The notes below the pieces were generated by a model. That model was not told the origin of the DNA. It saw only the letters and a list, made by a program, of their open reading frames with translations, and made no database searches. A DNA stretch of 64,000 nucleotides from Rhinopithecus roxellana. Taxonomy: Eukaryota; Chordata; Mammalia; Primates; Cercopithecidae. The DNA lies in assembly GCF_007565055.1 (NCBI RefSeq), contig NC_044560.1, positions 82,217,295-82,281,294 of the forward strand, in the 5' to 3' direction. Positions 11,846-22,744 of the stretch are shown here, piece by piece (position 1 is the stretch's first letter; each line of letters begins with the position of its first letter). The position numbers and the translations under genes are program-made.

Positions 11846-12166
11846 GGCTGGGCGCGGTGGCTCAAGCCTGTAATCCCAGCACTTTGGGAGGCCGAGACAG
11901 GCAGATCACAAGGTCAGGAGATCGAGACCATCCTGGCTAACCCAGTGAAACCCCATCTCTACTAAAAAATACAAAAAACTAGCCGAGCGAGGTGGCGGGC
12001 GCTTGTAGTCCCAGCTACTCGGGAGGCTGAGGCAGGAGAATGGCGTAAACCCTGGGAGGCGGAGCTTGCAGTGAGCTGAGATCCGGCCACTGCACTCCAG
12101 CCTGGGCGACAGAGCGAGACTCCGTCTCAAAGAAAAAAAAAAAAAGAAAGAAAGAAAGAAAAAAAA
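11846..12166 (+). repeat. AluY, cercopithecid type
   Basis: Carries 'ggctcaagcctgtaatccc' and 'gatccggccactgcactcc'. The exact target-site duplication AAGAAGTTTGA occurs at 11835-11845 and 12167-12177. The tail contains (GAAA)n. Confidence 0.95.
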
Positions 12167-12880
12167 AAGAAGTTTGAAAACGATCTGTATGAATAATGCC
12201 CAGACCGCTACTTTTAGACTAAAAATGCAAGTGCTGTTGGAAACCTTTGCTTTCTGTTAAGCACTCTGACACGTAAAAAGCAACATGACTTTTCTTTCTC
12301 TTAAACTGAAATTCAATTCCTGTACTTGCAACCTAGTAACAAAAAAAACAGTAACACAAAACATTCCAACTTCACAAGTAACTGAAAAGTACATTGCAAA
12401 AAGCTGTTTAATGATGTCTTAAATATACTGACATTAAAAATAGGAGCTGGTTAAAAAGCAGTCATCTTTAGGTGATGTGACATATTGCTCATTAAAAAAA
12501 GTATTAACTTGAGTAATACGGTAAAAATAACTATTCTAAATCATGTTTAATTAAGGCAGAAGAGAAGCAAAAAATCAAAAGAAGGAAGACAGGAAGGACA
12601 TACACTCTTTTTCTACTACCTAAATAGTTCCTAGATGTTTATTATAGCAGGCCCTCAATAATAATGTTAACAAAATTCACTCGAGTATTTCCACCTCTTA
12701 CTATCTTCTGAAATGACAATTAGCAAATCAGCTACTGTTAAGACTCTCGAACTACAGTGACATCTAGGTAAGAGCTCTGGTTTAGAAACCAATCTTAAAC
12801 CACAGACTCTCCTCCCATGCAACCATCAAGGGGCCCCAAGTGATTAGGTGTAAGAAAATCACTCAGTAGAAAAACATCTT

Positions 12881-13178
12881 GGCCAAGTGTCATGGCTCAC
12901 ACCTGTAATCCCAGCACTTTGGGAGGCCGGGGAGACAGCGGGGCGGCGGATCACAAGGTGAGGAGTTCGAGACCAGCCTGGCCAACATGGTGAACCCATC
13001 CCTACTAAAAATACAAAAATTAGCCGGGCGTGGTGTGGGTGCCTATAGTCCCAGCTACTAGGGAGGCTGAGGAAGGGGAACTGCTTGAACCCGGGAAGCG
13101 GAGTTTGCAGTGAGCCGAGATTGCGCCACTGCACTGGGCGACAGAGCAAGACTCCATCTCCAAAGGAAAAAAAAAAAA
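12881..13178 (+). repeat. Alu
   Basis: Plus-strand Alu 'ggccaagtgtcatggctc'. It has small internal deletions near its 3' end. Confidence 0.9.
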
Positions 13179-13185
13179 GCAATTT

Positions 13186-13482
13186 GGCTGGGTGTGGCGG
13201 CTTACACCTGTAATCCCAGCACTTTGGGAGACCTAGGCAGGTGACTGCTCTGACTCAGGAGTTCGAGATCAGCCTGGGCAACATGGTGAAACCCTATCTC
13301 TACTAAAAATACAAAAATTAAGCAGGTATGGTGGTGCGCACCTGTAATCCCAGCTACTCAAGAGGCTGAGGCTGGGGAATCACTTGAACCTGGGAGGTAG
13401 AGGCTACAGTGAGTCAAGATTGTGCCACTGTACTCCAGCCTGGGCGACAGAGCGAGACCCTGTCTCAAAGAAAGAAAAAAGC
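13186..13482 (+). repeat. Alu
   Basis: Plus-strand Alu starting 'ggctgggtgtggcggctt', seven bases after the previous one. Confidence 0.9.
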
Positions 13483-13514
13483 AAATTCATCAATTCATTT
13501 AAAAAGCAATAAGA

Positions 13515-13822
13515 GGCCGGGCGCGGTGGCTCAAGCCTGTAATCCCAGCACTTTGGGAGGCCGAGACGGGCGGATCACGAGGTCAGGAGATCGAGACCAT
13601 CCTGGCTAACACGGTGAAACCCCGTCTCTACTAAAAAAATACAAAAAATTAGCCGGGCGAGATGGCGGGCGCCTGTAGTCCCAGCTACTCGGGAGGCTGA
13701 GGCGAGAGAATGGCGTAAACCCAGGAGGCGGAGCTTGCAGTGAGCTGAGATCCGGCCACTGCACTCCAGCCTGGGCGACAGAGCGAGACTCCGTCTCAAA
13801 AAAAAAAAAAAAAAAAAAAAAA
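13515..13822 (+). repeat. AluY, cercopithecid type
   Basis: Close to a consensus AluY with 'gatccggccactgcactcc'. The duplication 'aaaaagcaataaga' flanks it. Confidence 0.95.
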
Positions 13823-13954
13823 GCAATAAGAAGTAGTGTAGCCTCCCAGATGTACTCTTTTGAAGTCCCTCACTGTTTAATAATTAAAATGACAACCAGA
13901 GTCCAAAATTCGTGTCAAAGAAATAATCAAATGGTTGGTACTACGATGTACTGT

Positions 13955-14045
13955 GTCCTTGTGTGCCTCTGAGATAAGTTATTATTTCTAGGTCTCAATT
14001 TCCTTATTTATAAAATGAGGATGCTCAGTGAGATCAGTGGCTCCC
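13955..14045 (+). repeat. MIR fragment
   Basis: The MIR core is seen as 'gtgcctctgagataagtta' and 'aatttccttatttataaaat'. Confidence 0.5.
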
Positions 14046-14197
14046 AGAATGTCAGACTGGCTACACTGAATCACTTGAAGGACACATTAAAATATCTGAT
14101 TCCCACTGCAGATCCACTGAACTAGATTCTTTGGGTATTTTTAACAGGTTCTTCAGGTGATGACCATACAAAGATAGGCTGGAAACCATCTGACTAA
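14030..14197 (+). repeat. MER5A-like hAT DNA element
   Basis: 'atcagtggctcccagaatg', 'cactgaatcacttgaagg', 'aacaggttcttcaggtgatg' and 'ggaaaccatctg' follow the MER5A order. Confidence 0.65.
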
Positions 14198-14361
14198 ATG
14201 ATGTTTAAGTTCCCATCTTGTGCTATACTAAAACCATTCACTGAACTTTTTATATATTGTCTGTAATCTCACAACAGCCTCTTTTTTTTTTTGGCTGCCT
14301 CCCTATTGGTGGGGATACTCAAAACAGCCTTGAAAAGACACGAATATTACTGTCACTGTTC

Positions 14362-14654
14362 TTTTTTTTTTTGAGACGGAGTCTCGCTCTGTCGCCCAGG
14401 CTGGAGTGCAGTGGCGTAATCTCGGCTCACTGCAAGCTCTGCCTCCTGGGTTTACACCATTCTCCTGCCTCAGTCTCCCCAGTAGCTGGGACTACAGGCG
14501 CCCGCCATTGCGCCTGGCTTATTTTTTGTATTTTTTAGTAGAGACGCGGTTTCACCATGTTAGCCAGGATGGTTTCGATCTCCTGACCTCGTGATTCGCC
14601 TGCCTCGGCCTCCCGAAGTGCTGGGATTACAGGTGTGTGGCACTGCACCAGGCC
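14362..14654 (-). repeat. AluY
   Basis: Full-length minus-strand Alu, 'gagacggagtctcgctctg' to 'gcaccaggcc'. Confidence 0.92.
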
Positions 14655-14879
14655 TATTTCGAGTAACAATTTATTCTATGGGTCTATTATTATTCTGCAG
14701 GGTAATTAAAACACGTATTAAATGTTTTATTTTAAATGGGGAAAAATTTCAAGTGTCTGTTATGGGAAATAACTGCTAAAATTAAGTTTTGCAGAGGAAG
14801 GTAGAGTACAAGTGGAAAGGCAAGATAAGGTTCACACTACATCACCTCAGGAACTGGAACACGGAGAGATAATACCCAC

Positions 14880-15045
14880 CTTAACCGTGCCATCGTCACT
14901 GCCAGTGCAGACAAGCTGAGGGCCTCTCCTGGCTGGATAACAGGAATTCACAAAGGAGGTATGTCCCTTTAGCCTTTTAACCCTCTCGCCTGTTTCACTA
15001 TCCCACACAGCCACAGTTTTATCTGTGGATGCTGAGAAGAGCATA
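14880..15045 (-). CDS. SNRNP40: SNRNP40 coding exon 4
   Basis: The 166-bp exon completes serine 122 and encodes residues 123-177, from MLFSASTDKT to SDDGTVK. It carries the end of WD blade 2 (DKTVAVWD) and most of blade 3 (LKGHTSFVNSC, with GSDDGTVK). The minus-strand acceptor is 'tttctag' before TATGC and the donor is 'AAG' followed by 'gtgggt'. It enters with one base to finish a split codon and leaves in phase 0. WD40 blades give a protein-interaction surface; in U5 snRNP this protein contacts the PRP8/BRR2/EFTUD2 core (family knowledge). Intact. Confidence 0.97.
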
Positions 15046-15494
15046 CTAGAAAGTAAGAGAAAGAACAAAAAAGAAGTGAAGATAAACAGTAACAATCTAT
15101 CTTTCCTACTTGCCAAAAGGTGCCAAATTTTTCAAGATCACTGACCTGTTGTGCTACGCCAGTTTGCCCATGATGCTGGAATGCCTCACCCTACCAAAAT
15201 CCTATTTGTGCTTTAGGCCCAGATATAAGATCTGACCCTGTGAAGTTTAAAAAATTCCCCTTCTTTGAATCCCCATGACATACATCTAATGTAGCAGTTC
15301 GCTCTATCTTTTCCACTTTTGTGATAGGTAACATTTTAAACACAAGACACCCTCTCACTTGGAAATGTTTAATAACTCCCTGGTGCTGCAGAGATCAGAC
15401 AGACTGTGGTACTCTGGACCCGACAGCTGAGTAACTCCAATCTTCTCTCTTTACCAAACTTTTTCTTTTGTCTCTGAGGACAATTGCTTTCTTT

Positions 15495-15775
15495 CTTTTT
15501 TTTTTATTTCCGTCACCCAGGCTGGAATCATGGCTCACTGCAGCCTCGACTGCAGCCTCCTGGGCTCAAGTGATCCTCCTAACTCAGCCTCCTGAGTACC
15601 TGGACCTCCTGAGGTACAGGTCGGTGCCACTATGCCCAGCTAATTTTTAAAAATCATTTGTAGAGGCAAGGTCTCACTATGTTGCCCAGGCTGGTCTTCA
15701 ACTGGGCTCAAGCAATCTTCCTGTCTCAGCCTCCTACAGTGATAGGGTTACAGGCATAAGCAACCACGCCCAGCC
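15495..15775 (-). repeat. AluJ
   Basis: Diverged minus-strand Alu, 'cgtcacccaggctggaatc' to 'cacgcccagcc'. Confidence 0.85.
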
Positions 15776-15829
15776 TCTGAGGATGATTTCTAAGTTATAA
15801 CTGATCTTGTAATGCTTTCTTTTTTCATT

Positions 15830-15954
15830 TTTTTTTTTGAGATGGAGCCTCACTGTGTTGCCCAGGCTGGTTTTGAAATCTTGGGCTCCAGGAATCCTCC
15901 TGCCTCAGGATCCCAAATAGCTGGGATTATAAGCACACGCCACTGGGCCCAGCC
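15830..15954 (-). repeat. Alu left-monomer fragment
   Basis: A monomer-length minus-strand Alu piece of 125 bp, 'gagatggagcctcactgtg' to 'gggcccagcc'. Confidence 0.75.
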
Positions 15955-16211
15955 AGCTTTCTAATGCTTTATTTAAAATGTATACAATGCTATGTATCAA
16001 TTGATGGAGCACTCTAAGATTTTAGAGGTCAGAAATGTGAAACAATGAATGTTTACCAGACTATCTAACAATGGAATTAAATTTGCATAGCCAGATTTCC
16101 ATATTATCTATATTATAAAATAATATAGTCATTAAAATGTTTATGACATCAGATGTTGGCTGAGCAATGTTAAGAGAAAAAAGCAGCAAATAAGATTGTA
16201 CACATAGTTCT

Positions 16212-16843
16212 GGCTGGATGCGGTGGCTCATGCCTATAATCCCAGCACTTTGGGAGGCCCAGGCAGGCAGATGACAAGGTCAGGATATTGAGACCATCCT
16301 GGCTAACACAGTGAAACCCCATCTCTACAAAAAACACAAAAAAATGGCCGGGCGCGGTGGCTCAAGCCTGTAATCCCAGCACTTTGGGAGGCTGAGACGG
16401 GCGGATCACGAGGTCAGGAGATCGAGACCATCCTGGCTCACCCAGTGAAACCCCGTCTCTACTAAAAAATACAAAAAAACTAGCCAGGCGAGGTGGCGGG
16501 CGCCTGTAGTCCCAGCTACTAGGGAGGCTGAGGCAGGAGAATGGCGTGAACCCGAAAGGCGGAGCTTGCAGTGAGCTGAGATCCGGCCACTGCACTCCAG
16601 TTTGGGCGACAGAGTGAGACTCCGTCTCAAAAAAAAACAAAACAAACAAACAAAAAAAAAACAAAAAAATTAGCCGGTAGTGGTGGCAGGCACCTGTAAT
16701 CCCAGCTACTCAGGAAGCTGAGGCAGGAGAATGGTGTGAACCTGGGAGACGGAGTTTGCAGTGAGCCAAGATTGCGCCATTGCACTCCAGCCTGGGAAAC
16801 AGAGCGAGACTCCGTCTCAGATTAAAAAAAAAAAAAAAAAAAA
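16212..16843 (+). repeat. Alu interrupted by AluY
   Basis: The outer plus-strand Alu starts 'ggctggatgcggtggctc' and breaks at 16345. It resumes near 16669 with 'tagccggtagtggtggc' and ends in poly-A. Confidence 0.88.
16346..16668 (+). repeat. AluY, cercopithecid type, nested
   Basis: Carries 'ggctcaagcctgtaatccc' and 'gatccggccactgcactcc'. It is inserted in the A-rich linker of an older Alu, with 'acaaaaaaat' repeated at both ends. Confidence 0.93.
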
Positions 16844-16953
16844 TTAACAGTGATTATCTTTGGAGTGGTAGAAATATAGACTATTTTTTCATCTTTCTGC
16901 TTTTTTCGGTTTCTCAAAAGAAATGATTTTTATAATAAAAATAGCTGATTTCA

Positions 16954-17190
16954 GGCCAGGCATGGTGGTTAATGCTTATAATCACAGCATTTTTGGGAGA
17001 CTGAGGCAGGTGGACTGCTTGAACTCTGGAGCAATATAGCAAGAATGATTTTTAAAAATTATCTGGGCACGGAGGCATGGGCTTGTGGCCCCAGCTATTT
17101 GGGAGGCTGAAGTGGGAGGATCCCTCGAGCAGAAGGTTGAGGCTGCAGTGAGCTATGTTTGTGTCACTGCACTCCAGCCTACATACAAAA
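16954..17190 (+). repeat. AluJ
   Basis: Diverged plus-strand Alu with internal deletions, 'ggccaggcatggtggttaa' to 'ctccagcctacatac'. Confidence 0.8.
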
Positions 17191-17448
17191 ATCACATTTA
17201 CTTTATGTCTTAAAAAAAGAAAACAAATTTTGTCTGGGTTGTTGAAATGACAGATACAACATCTTTATATTCGCATACACAGACAATAAACACCTCACTT
17301 GGGGTGACAGTGATAAATCGGATACTAAAGTAGCTACCCAAAATCAGTAGTTTTTGATGGCAGGGTCTCCTGAGAAAAGATGAAAGGTGAAAGGACACCA
17401 AGAAGAATTAGTATGAGAAGCTGTCATTCCATTATGCAGAATACTCAC

Positions 17449-17542
17449 CTGCCATCTGTGTTGTAATGCAATTCCATCACTGCTCCACTGTGTCCTTTCA
17501 GTGTGGCATAGTTATCACAGTCACCATAGACATTCCACAACA
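17449..17542 (-). CDS. SNRNP40: SNRNP40 coding exon 3
   Basis: The 94-bp exon finishes the split leucine codon 91 and encodes residues 92-121 (LWNVYGDCDN to LHYNTDG). Its last two bases (AG) start serine 122. It gives the tryptophan end of WD blade 1 and the GH-start of blade 2 (LKGHSGAVMEL). The minus-strand acceptor is 'ccctaacag' before TGTTG and the donor is 'GCAG' followed by 'gtgagt'. Phases match both neighbours exactly. No disruption. Confidence 0.97.
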
Positions 17543-18726
17543 CTGTTAGGGAGATGGGGGTTCTGTGAGCATTACTAGGCAAAGGGTACTCACAAATTTA
17601 TCAAAACAACAGATCTCAGGCTGGGCATGGTTTACAGGCGTAAGCCCAGCACTTTGGGAGGCCGAGGCGGGTGGATCACTTGAGGTCCGGAGTTCGAGAC
17701 CAGCGAAACCCCGTCTCTACTAAAAATACAAAAATTAGCCGGGTGTGGTGGCAGATGCCTATAATCCCAGCTCTTGGGATGCTGAGGCAGGAGAATCACT
17801 TGAACCTGGGAGACGGAGGATGCAGTGAGCTGAGATTGCGCCACCGCACTCCAACCTGGGTGACAGAGTGAGACTCCGTTTCTAAAAAACCAACTAACCA
17901 ACCAAACAAAAAAAAAACTACGTAGTTTGTCTGATGAAATTAAGCATATCAATAATTCATATATGTTCTGCAAAGATCCCTAAGCCATCCAGACGTTTGG
18001 CTACCAGTAAGTTTAAGGATCATAGAGCCAGAACATCCAAATCAAAATGGGCAGTGAAGATGGGTATCATCCACTTGCCACTGAAGCAAAGAGTTAACAG
18101 AAAAGAGCCAAAGAACTCATTTCATCTCACAATCTGGCAAGAGTGTAACTAACAAAGCATCTAATTTTTTTTGCCTTTTGGCTTCATTTGCTAGAGTATA
18201 AATAAAATGACTTTTTCTAAATGGGTATGAGAAATTCTACTTATTTCTCAAAAACGGAAATCTGGTTGTAGATCCTAATGATGTACATAGATTATTTAAG
18301 GGAGTTACCACTTTAGGATTCCTTCTTTCCCATATGCTAGCTAGGATTCTGGGTGTGAATTAAGAGGACCTTATACCTTTGGGAAAATAAAAGTTATTTC
18401 TCTCTTCATTACTGCCATTAATCTGTTATGTCTAGATTGCTAAATGTCTTGGTAAATTAGCTGGAGATTTGCCTCTATGAGGAAGATATTCTCAAACCAG
18501 AACTCGCTTTCCAACCAGTAAAATAATGGCTTCTGTATTTACCCCATGGACTCCAAGTTCTATACCCAAGATCATTCAGCATGTTCATGCCCCAATTTTA
18601 GCATATTAGCCATGCGGCCTGTTATGTTGCCAACATAAAGTGATACCTTCTGTGGCACCCAAGATTTAAAAAAAAAATCACTCTCTGGCAGGAACAATTA
18701 TTTCAGATTCAAAAACTATGCCTCAC
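17543..18726 (-). other. SNRNP40: SNRNP40 intron 2
   Basis: A 1.2-kb intron. Apart from the Alu at 17619, the stretch 17930-18720 is unique A/T-rich sequence in which I recognise nothing. Confidence 0.9.
17619..17917 (+). repeat. Alu
   Basis: Plus-strand Alu with an altered 5' part ('ggctgggcatggtttacag') and an (AACC)-type tail. Confidence 0.88.
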
Positions 18727-18856
18727 ATATCAGTCGATCAAATCCTGCAGATGCTAAGGTGGATCCGTTGGGGTGGAACTTGCAGCAGTATACTTCCCCT
18801 TCATGTCCAGAGAGCAGCATGATTGGGGCTTGAAGGGAGGAACACCTTGGAGGTCC
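18727..18856 (-). CDS. SNRNP40: SNRNP40 coding exon 2
   Basis: The 130-bp exon encodes residues 48-90 (GPPRCSSLQA to GFDRLI) plus the first base of codon 91. It links the flexible N-terminal region to the propeller and holds most of WD blade 1: LSGHEGEVYCCKFHPNGS, then LASAGFDRLI. The minus-strand acceptor is 'tttgtttag' before GGACC and the donor is 'ATAT' followed by 'gtgagg'. The junction with exon 1 is phase 0 and that with exon 3 is phase 1. Intact and, from memory, identical to human in residues. Confidence 0.97.
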
Positions 18857-19097
18857 CTAAACAAAAGAGAAGCACAAGGTAACTACTGCATACAGGCAAA
18901 GGAGGCTACAAAATTAGGGGGTGGGGAGTGGAAGGAAAAGACCAGGAAAACAATGATTAAGTGGGTTTCATCTGACTTAGAGAACGGCACCTCTTCTCAC
19001 ATGAATGCCTCCAACTTGATACTCCCTGAAACCTTCCATTATCTACCTGTTATAATGACTTTCTTGTTCACTCTCTCGGCTCTTGTTGTATGATCAA

Positions 19098-19379
19098 CTT
19101 TTTTTTTGGAGCTATGGTCTCATTCTGTCACCTAGGCTGGACCGCATTGGTGTGATCATGGTTCACTGCAGCTTCAAACTCCTTGACTCAAGTGATCCTC
19201 CTGCCTCAGCCTCCTGAGGAGCCAGGACTACATGCATGCACTAGCATAATGTGCTAATTATTTTAGTTTTTGTGGAGATGAGATCTTGCTACATTGCCCA
19301 GGCTGGTCTCAAACTTCTGGCGTCCTTCCTTGGCCTCCCAAAGCACTAAGATTATAGGAATGAGCCACCACATTTGGCC
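19098..19379 (-). repeat. AluJ
   Basis: Diverged minus-strand Alu, 'ttggagctatggtctcatt' to 'cacatttggcc'. Confidence 0.85.
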
Positions 19380-19475
19380 TGGCTCATTTAATGAATGACA
19401 GAACTGACTTTCCCAACAACCCTGCATGGTACGGAGTACTGGGTGAAATAGTTTTGTTTTATTTTTTGTGTGTGT

Positions 19476-19759
19476 GTTTTGAGACAGTCTTGCTCTGTCA
19501 CCCAGGCTGGCATGCAGTGGCGTGATCTCGGCTCACCGCAACTTCTGCTTTCTGGGTTCAAGGGATCTGGTGCCTCAGCCTCCCGAGCAGCCAAGATTAC
19601 AGGCATGCACAACCATGCCCGGCTAATTTTTGCATTTTTAGTAGAGATGGGGTTTCACCATGTTGGCCAGGCTGGTCTCAAACTCCCAGCCTCAAGTGAT
19701 CTGCCTGCCTTGGCCTCCCAGAGTGCTGGGATTACAGGCACGAGCCACTGCGTACGGCC
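19476..19759 (-). repeat. Alu
   Basis: Minus-strand Alu with a (GT)n stretch in its tail. It ends 'tgcgtacggcc'. Confidence 0.88.
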
Positions 19760-19950
19760 TATTTTTATTTCTTATTTTTTTTCATAGCAAAGGGATCCTC
19801 AGCACGGGTGAAGTAGTTTTGATTATGGTCTTGGACACTAAGATGACACTTGGGCAATTCATCTAAACATGGGCTGATATGCTCACTTGTCAAATGGGAG
19901 AAGTATACTACCCATAATCCCCAAATCTCTTCAGCACTTTCCAACACATT

Positions 19951-20116
19951 CTTATTTATTTATTTATTGGGAAGGAGTCTTGCTCTGTTGCCCAGGCTGG
20001 AGTACAATGGCGTGATCTCATCTCATTGCAAACTCTGCCTCCTGGGTTCAGGCGATTCTCCTGCATTAGCCTCCCGACTGGCTGGGATTACAGACGCCCG
20101 CCACCAAGCCCCGCCA
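19951..20116 (-). repeat. Alu, truncated
   Basis: The right half of a minus-strand Alu with a (TTTA)n tail. It stops at 'caccaagccccgcc' and the left arm is missing. Confidence 0.8.
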
Positions 20117-20128
20117 CATTCATTTAGT

Positions 20129-20415
20129 TTTTTTTTTTTTTTTTGAAATGGAGTCTCACTCTGTCGCCCAGGCTGGAGTGCAGTGGTGCAATCTTGGCTC
20201 ACCGCAAGCTCTACCTCCCGGGTTCACGCCATTCTCCTGTCTCAGCATCCCGAGTAGCTGGGACTACAGGCGCCTGCCACCAGTTTTTTTTTATTTTTAG
20301 TAGAGACGGGGTTTCACCGTGTTAGCCAGGATGGTCTCGATCTCCTGACCTCGTGATCCGCCCGCCTCGGCCTCCCAAAGTGCTGGGATTACAGGCGTGA
20401 GCCACCGCGCCCGGC
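20129..20415 (-). repeat. AluY
   Basis: Minus-strand AluY close to consensus. The target duplication 'tcatttagtttt' occurs on both sides. The 'cgcctgccacc' to 'agttttttttt' part shows a small deletion. Confidence 0.92.
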
Positions 20416-20444
20416 TCATTTAGTTTTAAGAAATGTTATGTGCA

Positions 20445-20745
20445 GGCTGGGCACGGTGGCTCACACCTGTAATCCCAGCACTTGGGGAGGCTGAGGTGGG
20501 CAGATCACTTGAGGTCAAGAGTTTGAGACCAGCCTGACCAACATGGTGAAACCCCGTCTCTACTAAAAAAAAAAAACCCAAAAATTAGCCAGGCGTGGTG
20601 GTGGGCGCCTGTAATTCCAGCCACTCAGGAGGCTGAGGCAGGAGTATCGCTTGAACCTGGGAGGCGGAGGTTGTAGTGCGCTGAGATCGCGCCATTCCAC
20701 TCCAGCCTGGGCGACAAGAGCAAAATTCCATCTTAAAAATAAAAA
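20445..20745 (+). repeat. Alu
   Basis: Plus-strand Alu 30 bp from the preceding minus-strand AluY, forming a head-to-head pair. Confidence 0.9.
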
Positions 20746-20892
20746 GTTATGTGCTAGGCACTGGGCAAACAGCTATGAACAAAATAAACAATGGAGCTTG
20801 CTGTTCCAGTGGGAAAGGGGGAAGGGAAGAGAAAAGGTGAGAGAAAACAAGCAAAATATATACTTGGTGTCACGTGCTATAGAAAAAAAGAA

Positions 20893-21159
20893 GGGATGGG
20901 CACGGTGGCTCATGCCTGTAATCTCAGCACTTTGGGAGGCCAAGGTGTGCGGATTGCTTGAGCTCAGGAGTGAAATCCTGTCTCTACAAAAAAATACAAT
21001 ACAATTAGGTATGGTGGTGTGTGTCTGTGGTCCCAGCTATTCAGGAGGCTGAGGCAGAAGGATTACTTGATCTCGGGTGGCGGAGGATGCAGTGAGCCAG
21101 TGGTCAACACAGAGAGATTCTGTCTAAAAAGAAAAAACAAAAAGAGAGAGAGAGAGAAG
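20893..21159 (+). repeat. AluJ with internal deletion
   Basis: Plus-strand Alu, 'gatgggcacggtggctc', with part of the left arm missing at 'gagctcaggagtgaaatcc'. The tail is A/G-rich, with (GA)n. Confidence 0.82.
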
Positions 21160-21194
21160 CAATGTGGGTTCCACAGTATGTGGTACTGCAATTT

Positions 21195-21690
21195 AAAATA
21201 GGGTGGTCAGGAAAACCCTCACTGAAAAAATTACATTTGGGCAAATATTAGCAGGAGCTGAATAGTAAACCATGTGAACATTTGGGAAGAGTAATCCCAC
21301 AGGAAGGACAGCAAATGCAAAGGTCCTGGGGCAGAGGTTTGGAAGAGAGTGTAACTGAAGCCAAGTGAGCAATGAGAAATTGGTAAGAGAGGTAAAGGGA
21401 AAGAGGACAAATAATTTTAAGAATTTTGGTTTTTATTTTGGATGAAAGTAGAAAGCCACCAGAAAGTTTTCTGCAGAGTGTAATGTGATCTGTTGTTTAG
21501 AAGGATTCCTTTGGTTATTGGCTTGGTAACAGGTGCTGATACAAAGGCAGAAAGTGGAAGACCAGTTAGGGTCCCACTACAAAAACGCCAGATGAGATAA
21601 TAACGGCTTAGGCCATGAGGCAGTGATGGGATGGTAGAAGTAGCAATTCTAGATCTATTTTGAGAACGGTGCCAGCAGGATTTATTGAGG
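21195..21690 (-). repeat. L2 LINE fragment (ORF2 3' part)
   Basis: The plus strand reads as the antisense of an L2 ORF2 C-terminal segment: 'cacaggaaggacagcaaatg', 'gcaaaggtcctggggcag', 'gaaagccaccagaaagtttt' and 'gaagaccagttagg' occur in order. A second copy of the same segment lies at 23510-24065. Confidence 0.65.
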
Positions 21691-21784
21691 AGATGAGAGG
21701 ACACTCGTATTTCCTCGTCTGAGCCTAAACAGGGCATTAGAAGTGTGATCACTATTTCTATCTTACAAAAAATATAGTTAGGAG

Positions 21785-21965
21785 CATGGTTTCTCAGTTC
21801 AACATCTGTTTCTATCACGTACTTGATAAGTCTGTTTTTCCATCTGCAAAATGGGTTAATAACGTTCCTAACAGGCTGCTGCCAAGATCAATGGCAATTT
21901 CATATACAAAACACCTTAGTACAAGAGTCAATGTCAGCCGCTATTCAGTTGTTAATAATACTAGT
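21785..21965 (+). repeat. MIR
   Basis: MIR core: 'ttgataagtctgtttttcc', 'atctgcaaaatgggttaat' and 'caatggcaatttcatat'. Confidence 0.6.
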
Positions 21966-22401
21966 GCAGAGGAATAAAGGGAAAAGCAACTTGCCCAAAG
22001 TCCCAAAACGAGCCAACACCAATCATTTCCCTCTTTTCCTCCCTCCCTCATTCATTCATTCTACAAACTCTTCGGAATTTCTGTTCTATGCTACATCCAT
22101 GTTAGAGTCAGGATGCTTAAGCCCGGGTCCGGGTTGTGAGCCCAAGGTTCTCAACTCTAATTCTAACGCTACCTCACAGGGCAGTCGAGAGGCTGAAAAC
22201 CAGCGCCAAACGGGGGAACAAGTACGGAGCATCCGCAGGCTATGAGGCGCTTTTACAGTGTTGGTGTGCTTTAACTGTAGGTAGAAACTCTCGTTCTGCC
22301 CCGCGCAATGCGGGAAAGGGTCGGTGCCGGGTCACCAGATACAGCGCTCTGAGGGGAGGAAAATGAGCTGAGGGCCAAAGGCCGCCTGCTTCTTCACTTA
22401 C

Positions 22402-22542
22402 CGCTTGCAGCAAAGCTCCCGGCGTCGCCTGCTGCTGCCCGGCTCCTGGGCCCGACCCCGCTCCCAGCAGCAACTCATGCCGCTGCCGCTTGACTGGAAC
22501 CAGCGGCAACTCTGGGCCCTTACGCTTCTGTTGTTCTATCAT
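22402..22542 (-). CDS. SNRNP40: SNRNP40 coding exon 1 (start codon)
   Basis: Encodes residues 1-47 of the U5 snRNP 40-kDa protein, a nuclear WD40 protein of the U5 snRNP and spliceosome. The minus-strand ATG at 22542 sits in a near-ideal context (GCCGCCATGA). The product begins MIEQQKRKGP, then has a basic stretch (VKRQR) and a low-complexity G/A/Q-rich segment (GAGSGPGAGQQQ) before the propeller. The exon ends GCG followed by donor 'gtaagt', in phase 0. With exons 2-5 the window supplies residues 1-218 of a protein of 357 residues in human. It is transcribed away from ZCCHC17 out of the same CpG island; its 5' UTR should begin within about 100 bp upstream. No damage is seen. Confidence 0.97.
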
Positions 22543-22603
22543 GGCGGCAACCGGTCTCTTCAGCGCCGCCACTGACCGCGCTGCCCCCCTCAGGCGCCAC
22601 GCA

Positions 22604-22608
22604 ATTGG
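22604..22608 (-). promoter_or_regulatory. inverted CCAAT box (ATTGG)
   Basis: ATTGG within 'gcaattggttcc'. A candidate NF-Y site nearest the SNRNP40 start. Confidence 0.55.
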
Positions 22609-22650
22609 TTCCAGCTTAGTCCTTCCTCCACAACTTCCAGCTTGGAAGAA

Positions 22651-22655
22651 CCAAT
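22651..22655 (+). promoter_or_regulatory. CCAAT box
   Basis: CCAAT within 'gaaccaatcggtt', a good NF-Y core match (RRCCAATSR). Confidence 0.6.
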
Positions 22656-22702
22656 CGGTTTTCAATATTCCCATTTGCACCGCCCCCGGATAGTCTCTTG
22701 TT

Positions 22703-22707
22703 ATTGG
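22703..22707 (-). promoter_or_regulatory. inverted CCAAT box (ATTGG)
   Basis: ATTGG within 'gttattgggcatc', 12 bp before the CRE. CCAAT-CRE spacing like this is common in housekeeping promoters. Confidence 0.55.
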
Positions 22708-22718
22708 GCATCTCTTTC

Positions 22719-22726
22719 TGACGTCA
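22719..22726. promoter_or_regulatory. CRE palindrome TGACGTCA
   Basis: A perfect 8-bp consensus CREB/ATF site lying between two inverted CCAAT boxes. Confidence 0.7.
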
Positions 22727-22744
22727 TGAGAGTGCGATTCCAGG

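Larger units (their letters stand above)
6447..14879 (-). other. SNRNP40: SNRNP40 intron 4
   Basis: This 8.4-kb intron contains about ten Alus, an L1 ORF2 fragment, a LINE-derived pyrimidine-rich block, MIR and MER5A. The stretches 6450-7410, 7765-8100, 9280-9925, 12180-12880 and 13830-13950 show no repeat or gene that I can name. Confidence 0.9.
15046..17448 (-). other. SNRNP40: SNRNP40 intron 3
   Basis: A 2.4-kb intron made largely of Alus. The segments 15050-15490, 15960-16205 and 17195-17440 are A/T-rich with no repeat I can name. Confidence 0.9.
18857..22401 (-). other. SNRNP40: SNRNP40 intron 1
   Basis: A 3.5-kb intron with six Alus, an L2 fragment and a MIR. I recognise nothing in 18860-19095 or 22075-22290. 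Confidence 0.9.

Noticed and set aside
21417..22245. 133-aa minus and 140-aa plus frames upstream of the promoter
   Set aside because: They overlap L2 and MIR relics and lie in SNRNP40 intron 1. No family match.
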